A stretch of 64,000 bases of DNA from Acorus gramineus (Eukaryota > Streptophyta > Magnoliopsida > Acorales > Acoraceae), in NCBI GenBank assembly GCA_030737835.1, contig CM060850.1, forward strand, positions 20,971,615 to 21,035,614, written 5' to 3'. The notes under the pieces are model-generated. The model was given only the letters and a program-made list of their open reading frames with translations, ran no database searches and had not been told where the DNA came from. Shown here in pieces: positions 59,935 through 64,000 of this stretch. Both the position numbers and the translations under genes were made by a program. Numbering within the stretch: the stretch's first letter is position 1; every line of letters starts with the position of its first letter.

Positions 59935-62900
59935 CAAAGAGCGCAGGCCAGGACAAGGTGGTGTGATCGTAGAAGGGTTAGGTTCGGGAGGTAGCGGGGA
60001 TGGTTCAGGTGCTTCCTCGCTTGGTGTCACCCCCCCTTCATGTGGAGCATAACACGGCAATAGAAGAGGACAGGTGGTGGTAGTTCACCCTGGAGGTCAA
60101 GGTGGGCGTCGTGCACCAACGAGTGCAAGAGTGTTGGTGGGGGTATTGGGAGGTCCGACCAACGCTGTTTTCGGTGTCTTGGTGCGGTACATTGGAGTAA
60201 GGAGTGCAGGGACTCGGTGGTGTGCTGGAAGTGCAGCGGGGTGGTCATCGCCCCACGACTTGCCGAAAGGCAAGTAGAGGGGGCCCCAGCCGGTCTCTGT
60301 GAGCGTCACCGGCAGCTTCGGCCGTTTCACAATCTCCTTCCGGCATTGTTTTGACGGGGTTGCAATTGGTGGAAGCTGCGCCAGCCTTTCTTCAGGAGTG
60401 CGTCATGGCTAGGGCGGTCGAGGGCGGTCCTTATTCGGCAGTGGTTAAGGAGTCAATTCTTCAACCTTGGGGCGGGCTTGCTCTCGGGTGCATCGGGTGG
60501 GTCATGGGCTGTTTACTATTCTTGATCAACAACCATGCATTCGAGATGATATGCTAGCTGCCAGTACTTTCTCTTGTGAGGGCTGCTCCGTGCGTCTTTC
60601 GACTTGGTCCCCTGACTTGAGAGCTACACCGACGGTGCTTGGAAGGTGACGATTGCACTTGGTCGGTCTTCCCTTGCACTGGATGGAGGCTGGGTACGTC
60701 GGAATGCTGGCTGGCATGTTCGGCCGCCTCCTTGAGGTGATAGAGGCGGACTCGGATCAGGAGGGGAAATTCTTCAAGGAGTACATCATCGAGGCCGTAG
60801 CAAAACCGGCGAAGGTGGTGCGTAGGGTGTCGCTTTGGAGAGGAGGCATTTGACATTGGCATTCGGGTGGCGGACGTTGGCGCCGGAAAGTCACATTCTT
60901 GGGTGGAGGTGGTGTCCTCATTGGCTGGGTCATCGTCCTCCTCCTTGAAGGGTTTGCGCTCTTGTCCTAAAGGTATGGGCCGGTCACGTTCGCGTCGACG
61001 CCGTACCTAGCATGTCTAGCGCCGGAGGTTGGAGGTCTCATTGTCCGAGGTGTGTGACAAGAGGAAAGGCATTTTACAGGGCGATGGGGCGTTGAGCAAT
61101 GGCCTATCTCTGTCGAAGGGGCGGGTGCTGTCCCCGCCAGTCCTTCGGGGGCAGTGTCTTGTACCTACCGAAAGGGGGGGGGGGGGTTGGCGTCAGAGGT
61201 TCCAATCCCGATTCTCGAGGCGAGTTCTTGCCTGGGAGGCTTGGCCTCTCCTTTTGGGGCTGTGGGCCCAGAATTGCTTCGGCATGCCCCTGCCTCCTCG
61301 TTTGTCGAAGGTGGCGGTTAGGGTGTGGTTATCCCTGTACCTATTTTAGACAATGTGGTGGATCCGTATCAGGGCCCACCGAGGGATGCATCAGTGGTCG
61401 CGAAGCCCCCTCTTCGGGGCTTGCCCTCTGGGTTTTCGGATCTGGGGGGTTTGGATCTGATGGGCCCTCGATATGGGTAATGGTGTGTCTGCCCTTAGGC
61501 GCGTCTGGTGATGCTTTCTTTGGGCGGGTACGCTTGAGTCGAGATGATCTTGGACCTGGTGGGATCGCGATCTGAGTTTGGATGAAGACCTATTCCACAC
61601 GGTGTTGGATTCCCCTCCTCGGGAGGGCAAAGCGGGGGTGCCTCCCTTGTTGGGGATGCTTCGCCGACTTTGGAAGTGGGCATGACCGGAGGCCGAGCGA
61701 GATCGGAGCCTTGTCTACCAAGGGGTGACCCGATTTCTGCTCGGGATCCCTCTCCGATGCACTTGGATGCGGGGGTGCCCCTTTGGCGCTCCTCCAGGGT
61801 GTTTGACCCCATCGCCTGGATGAGATCTCACTATGTTGGTCTTCATTTTTGGGCGCGGGAGGAGTGTGTCCTCTTCAATAAGTTCCTCAAGGAAGTGTTC
61901 GATGTGCGAGGTCCTTCCGGGAGGGGCTATCGTGCAAGTAGTGGGTAGCTATTAGGTTTCTGTGGTGTTGGAATGCACGATGACTGCGAAGAGGTGGCTC
62001 TGCTCCGAGGTCTATGGCCTCCATACTGACCTTGAGTGTGTGGCTCTTTGGGGGGAGCTTTCGGAAATCCGTAGGAGGTGGAGGTTGCCATGGTGCGTGG
62101 CAGGCGATTTTAACATTACAAGATTCTTGGCCGTTGGGAACCGCCAGGGTAACCTCTCACTGGCTATGAATGGTTTCAACAATTGGATCGAAGCGGAGGG
62201 GTTGATAGACTTTCCAGTCCCCAGTATGGTGCATTCTTGGAGCAACCTTTTGGTGTAAGTGTCCCTCGCTCGCCTAGACTGTGTTGGTGGACAGCAATTG
62301 GGACTAGAAGTTCTTGGTAGGGGAGGTGGTGGGCCTTCACCACTTGCATCTTCTGTTAGTGATTCAGGGGGGGGGGGGGGGGCTAGCAAGAGAAGGCACT
62401 TCAAGTATGAGTCTTGGTGGCAAGAATGGGGTAATATGGATGAGTTGGTTTGGGCTTCGTGGGATGCTAGTGCGGGGGACCTTCGTGGTGCTCACCGCAT
62501 AGCATTTAAATTGTGTCGCCTGAAGGGGGTCTTGAAGGTGTGGGGGAGGGAGGCTGCGGTTGAGTGCAGGGCACACAAGCAGGAGTGCATTGAGAGGATC
62601 GATCACTGGGATAGGGTGGAGGAGCTTGGGCAACTCTCGTACCCTGGATGGGTGGAGACGAAGGCCAGTAGGGAGCGGCTGGTGTCTTTGCTGCGTATGG
62701 AGGAACGGGAGTGGCGTCAAAAGTCTAAGGCATTGTGGCTCAAACTCAGCAACAACAACACTAGTTTCTTCCATCGCTTCGCGTCCATGCACAAGAGAGC
62801 TAATCATATCTAGAGCTTCAAGTTTGAAGGGACGCTTGTTGAGGACCCAGGTGAGCTTCGCTCTCTAGTGGTTTCACACTTCTCGCGCTCTTTCTCTCGT

Positions 62901-64000
62901 CGTCGGGCTTGGCGGCCTGATTGGGTGGACGACCATCTGCAGTGCATCCCTCTAGACGTTTTGGCAGCGCTGGAGGACCCTTTCGAGCAAGCAGAAATTA
63001 AACGGGTTCTTGTCGGTGCAGAGGGGAACAAGGCGCCGGGCCCAAACAGGTTCGGCTTATGTTTCTATCAAAGTTATTGGGACGTGGTGCGCTCAAACAT
63101 CCTGGATATGTTTGATGAGTTCTTCGTTGGTCGGGGTGGGTTAGGATGCATCAACTCTTTCATGTTCGTTCTTATCTTGAAGAAGGAGGGTGCTTCCTCT
63201 ATCGATGACTTCCGGCCCATCTGTTTGGTTAACAGTTGCTACTTGCTCCTCTCCAAGGTCCTTACTAATTGTGTGCATGGTTTGGGCTCACTTCTGTTCA
63301 AGGAGTCTCAATCAACATTCATCCCGGGAAGGGCATTGCAAGATAGTTTATTGGTGATGCAGGAGTTAATCTCGGATGTCTTCAAGGATAATCATAGCGG
63401 AGTTGCTTTGAAACTGGATTTTACGAAGGCATATGATAGTGTTGATTGGGGCTTCTTATTTCACATTTTGAGGCTGCACGGGTTCTCGGAGTATTGGCTA
63501 CGCACGTTTGAGCAATGCGTCTCGACGGCTAAAGCGTCGGTGGTTCTAAATGGTGAATTGCACGGGTTCTTCCCCATCAATTGAGGCCTACGTCAGGGCG
63601 ATCCCTTATCTCCGTTCTTGTTTCTCATTGTGGCCAACGTGCTTAGCTGTATGTGCGTGGCGGGTGCTCCGGAGGGTTGGATCTCAGGCATGGCGAGGTC
63701 TGTGGGGGGGACTTGATTCCCTATCTTCCAATATGTGAACAATACCATCTTACTCGGGGAGGTGGAGGAGGGTACCCTCTGGGGTTTCCACTTCATGCTT
63801 AAGTGTTTCGAGTTGTTGTCGGGCCTCAAGATCAACTTCCAGAAGAGCGTGCTCATACCAATTAACATCTTACCGGAGAGAGCGCAGACCTTGGTGCGTG
63901 TTATTGGGTGCGCGGTTCAGGCTCTACCATGTCGCCACCTTGGTTTGCCTTTGGTGCGTAACCGGCTTCTCTCCGCGGACTAGGCGGTGTTGGTGGATCG
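59935..64000 (+). mobile_element. Decayed L1-type LINE, continuing past the window
   Basis: GC content rises sharply near 59935 and stays high to the end. Bases 59935-61960 hold broken, unrecognisable frames expected for ORF1 and the linker, with several G-runs. From 61962 one frame carries endonuclease and then reverse transcriptase. The 3' end and any poly-A tail lie outside the window, so target duplications cannot be checked. Confidence 0.8.
61962..64000 (+). pseudogene. LINE ORF2: endonuclease part and reverse transcriptase, with stops
   Basis: A single frame runs from 61962 to the window end and is broken only by stops at 62256 (TAA), 62811 (TAG), 63582 (TGA) and 63714 (TGA). It contains VYGLHTDLECVALWGEL and WCVAGDFNITRF (C-terminal half of the AP-endonuclease domain), then NKAPGPNRFGLCFYQSYWDV, DDFRPICLVN, KLDFTKAYDSVDW and GLRQGDPLSP of the reverse transcriptase. 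The catalytic box, normally FQYADD, reads FQYVNN here, so both aspartates are Asn. The N-terminal half of the endonuclease is not seen in frame. It cannot be active. Confidence 0.85.

Overview
The window is nuclear DNA of a flowering plant. The evidence is split genes with GT-AG introns, a plant-type mitochondrial ATP synthase subunit e gene, a WRC zinc-finger gene, and dense layers of plant transposons (Ty1/copia, solo LTRs starting TGTCACGCC, hAT, Mutator-like and foldback elements, L1-type LINE). I cannot place the species. Nothing bacterial, no CRISPR array and no rRNA or tRNA gene was seen. All calls come from reading the sequence alone.

Layout. 0-14.8 kb is gene-bearing and contains an old tandem segmental duplication (copy 1 about 2.1-9.8 kb, copy 2 about 10.0-14.1 kb). 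Each copy holds a 108-residue coiled-coil ORF (4937-5263 and 10824-11150). Copy 1 has been inflated by insertions: an LTR remnant, a 1.3-kb terminal-inverted-repeat element sitting in the TATA region of its gene, and a hAT element with a perfect 8-bp target duplication. A putative minus-strand gene may start near 14.74 kb and run back through copy 2.

14.9-31.4 kb is one minus-strand Ty1/copia retrotransposon, bounded by a 5-bp target duplication (ataac). It has been opened by three later insertions: solo LTR A (18.5-21.6 kb), a 4.1-kb Mutator-like element with a 9-bp duplication that carries OTU-like and plant-mobile-domain gene pieces and a 90-bp minisatellite (22.7-26.8 kb), and solo LTR B inside the copia LTR (27.8-31.2 kb). 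A third solo LTR, C (31.6-35.1 kb), splits a small foldback repeat just outside. 35.5-39.3 kb is a cluster of foldback elements and MITEs.

39.9-43.4 kb carries the best-supported gene, a three-exon ATP synthase subunit e (52 residues). 44.4-45.1 kb holds an unrecognised, frame-broken GC-rich coding relic. 45.4-55.3 kb is repeats, including two related 2.8- and 3.8-kb elements. The second is flanked by a perfect 109-bp direct repeat and contains an 0.8-kb foldback built from triplet and dinucleotide repeats. A gene with two WRC zinc fingers starts at 55552, directly after the right-hand 109-bp repeat. 59.9 kb to the window end is a decayed L1-type LINE whose reverse transcriptase has lost its catalytic aspartates.

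The genes do not form a pathway. The main story is a gene-poor plant region shaped by nested transposition. I did not find a clearly new biological system. The strongest leads are the 109-bp repeat with its element, the microsatellite foldback, and the transposon inserted at a TATA box.
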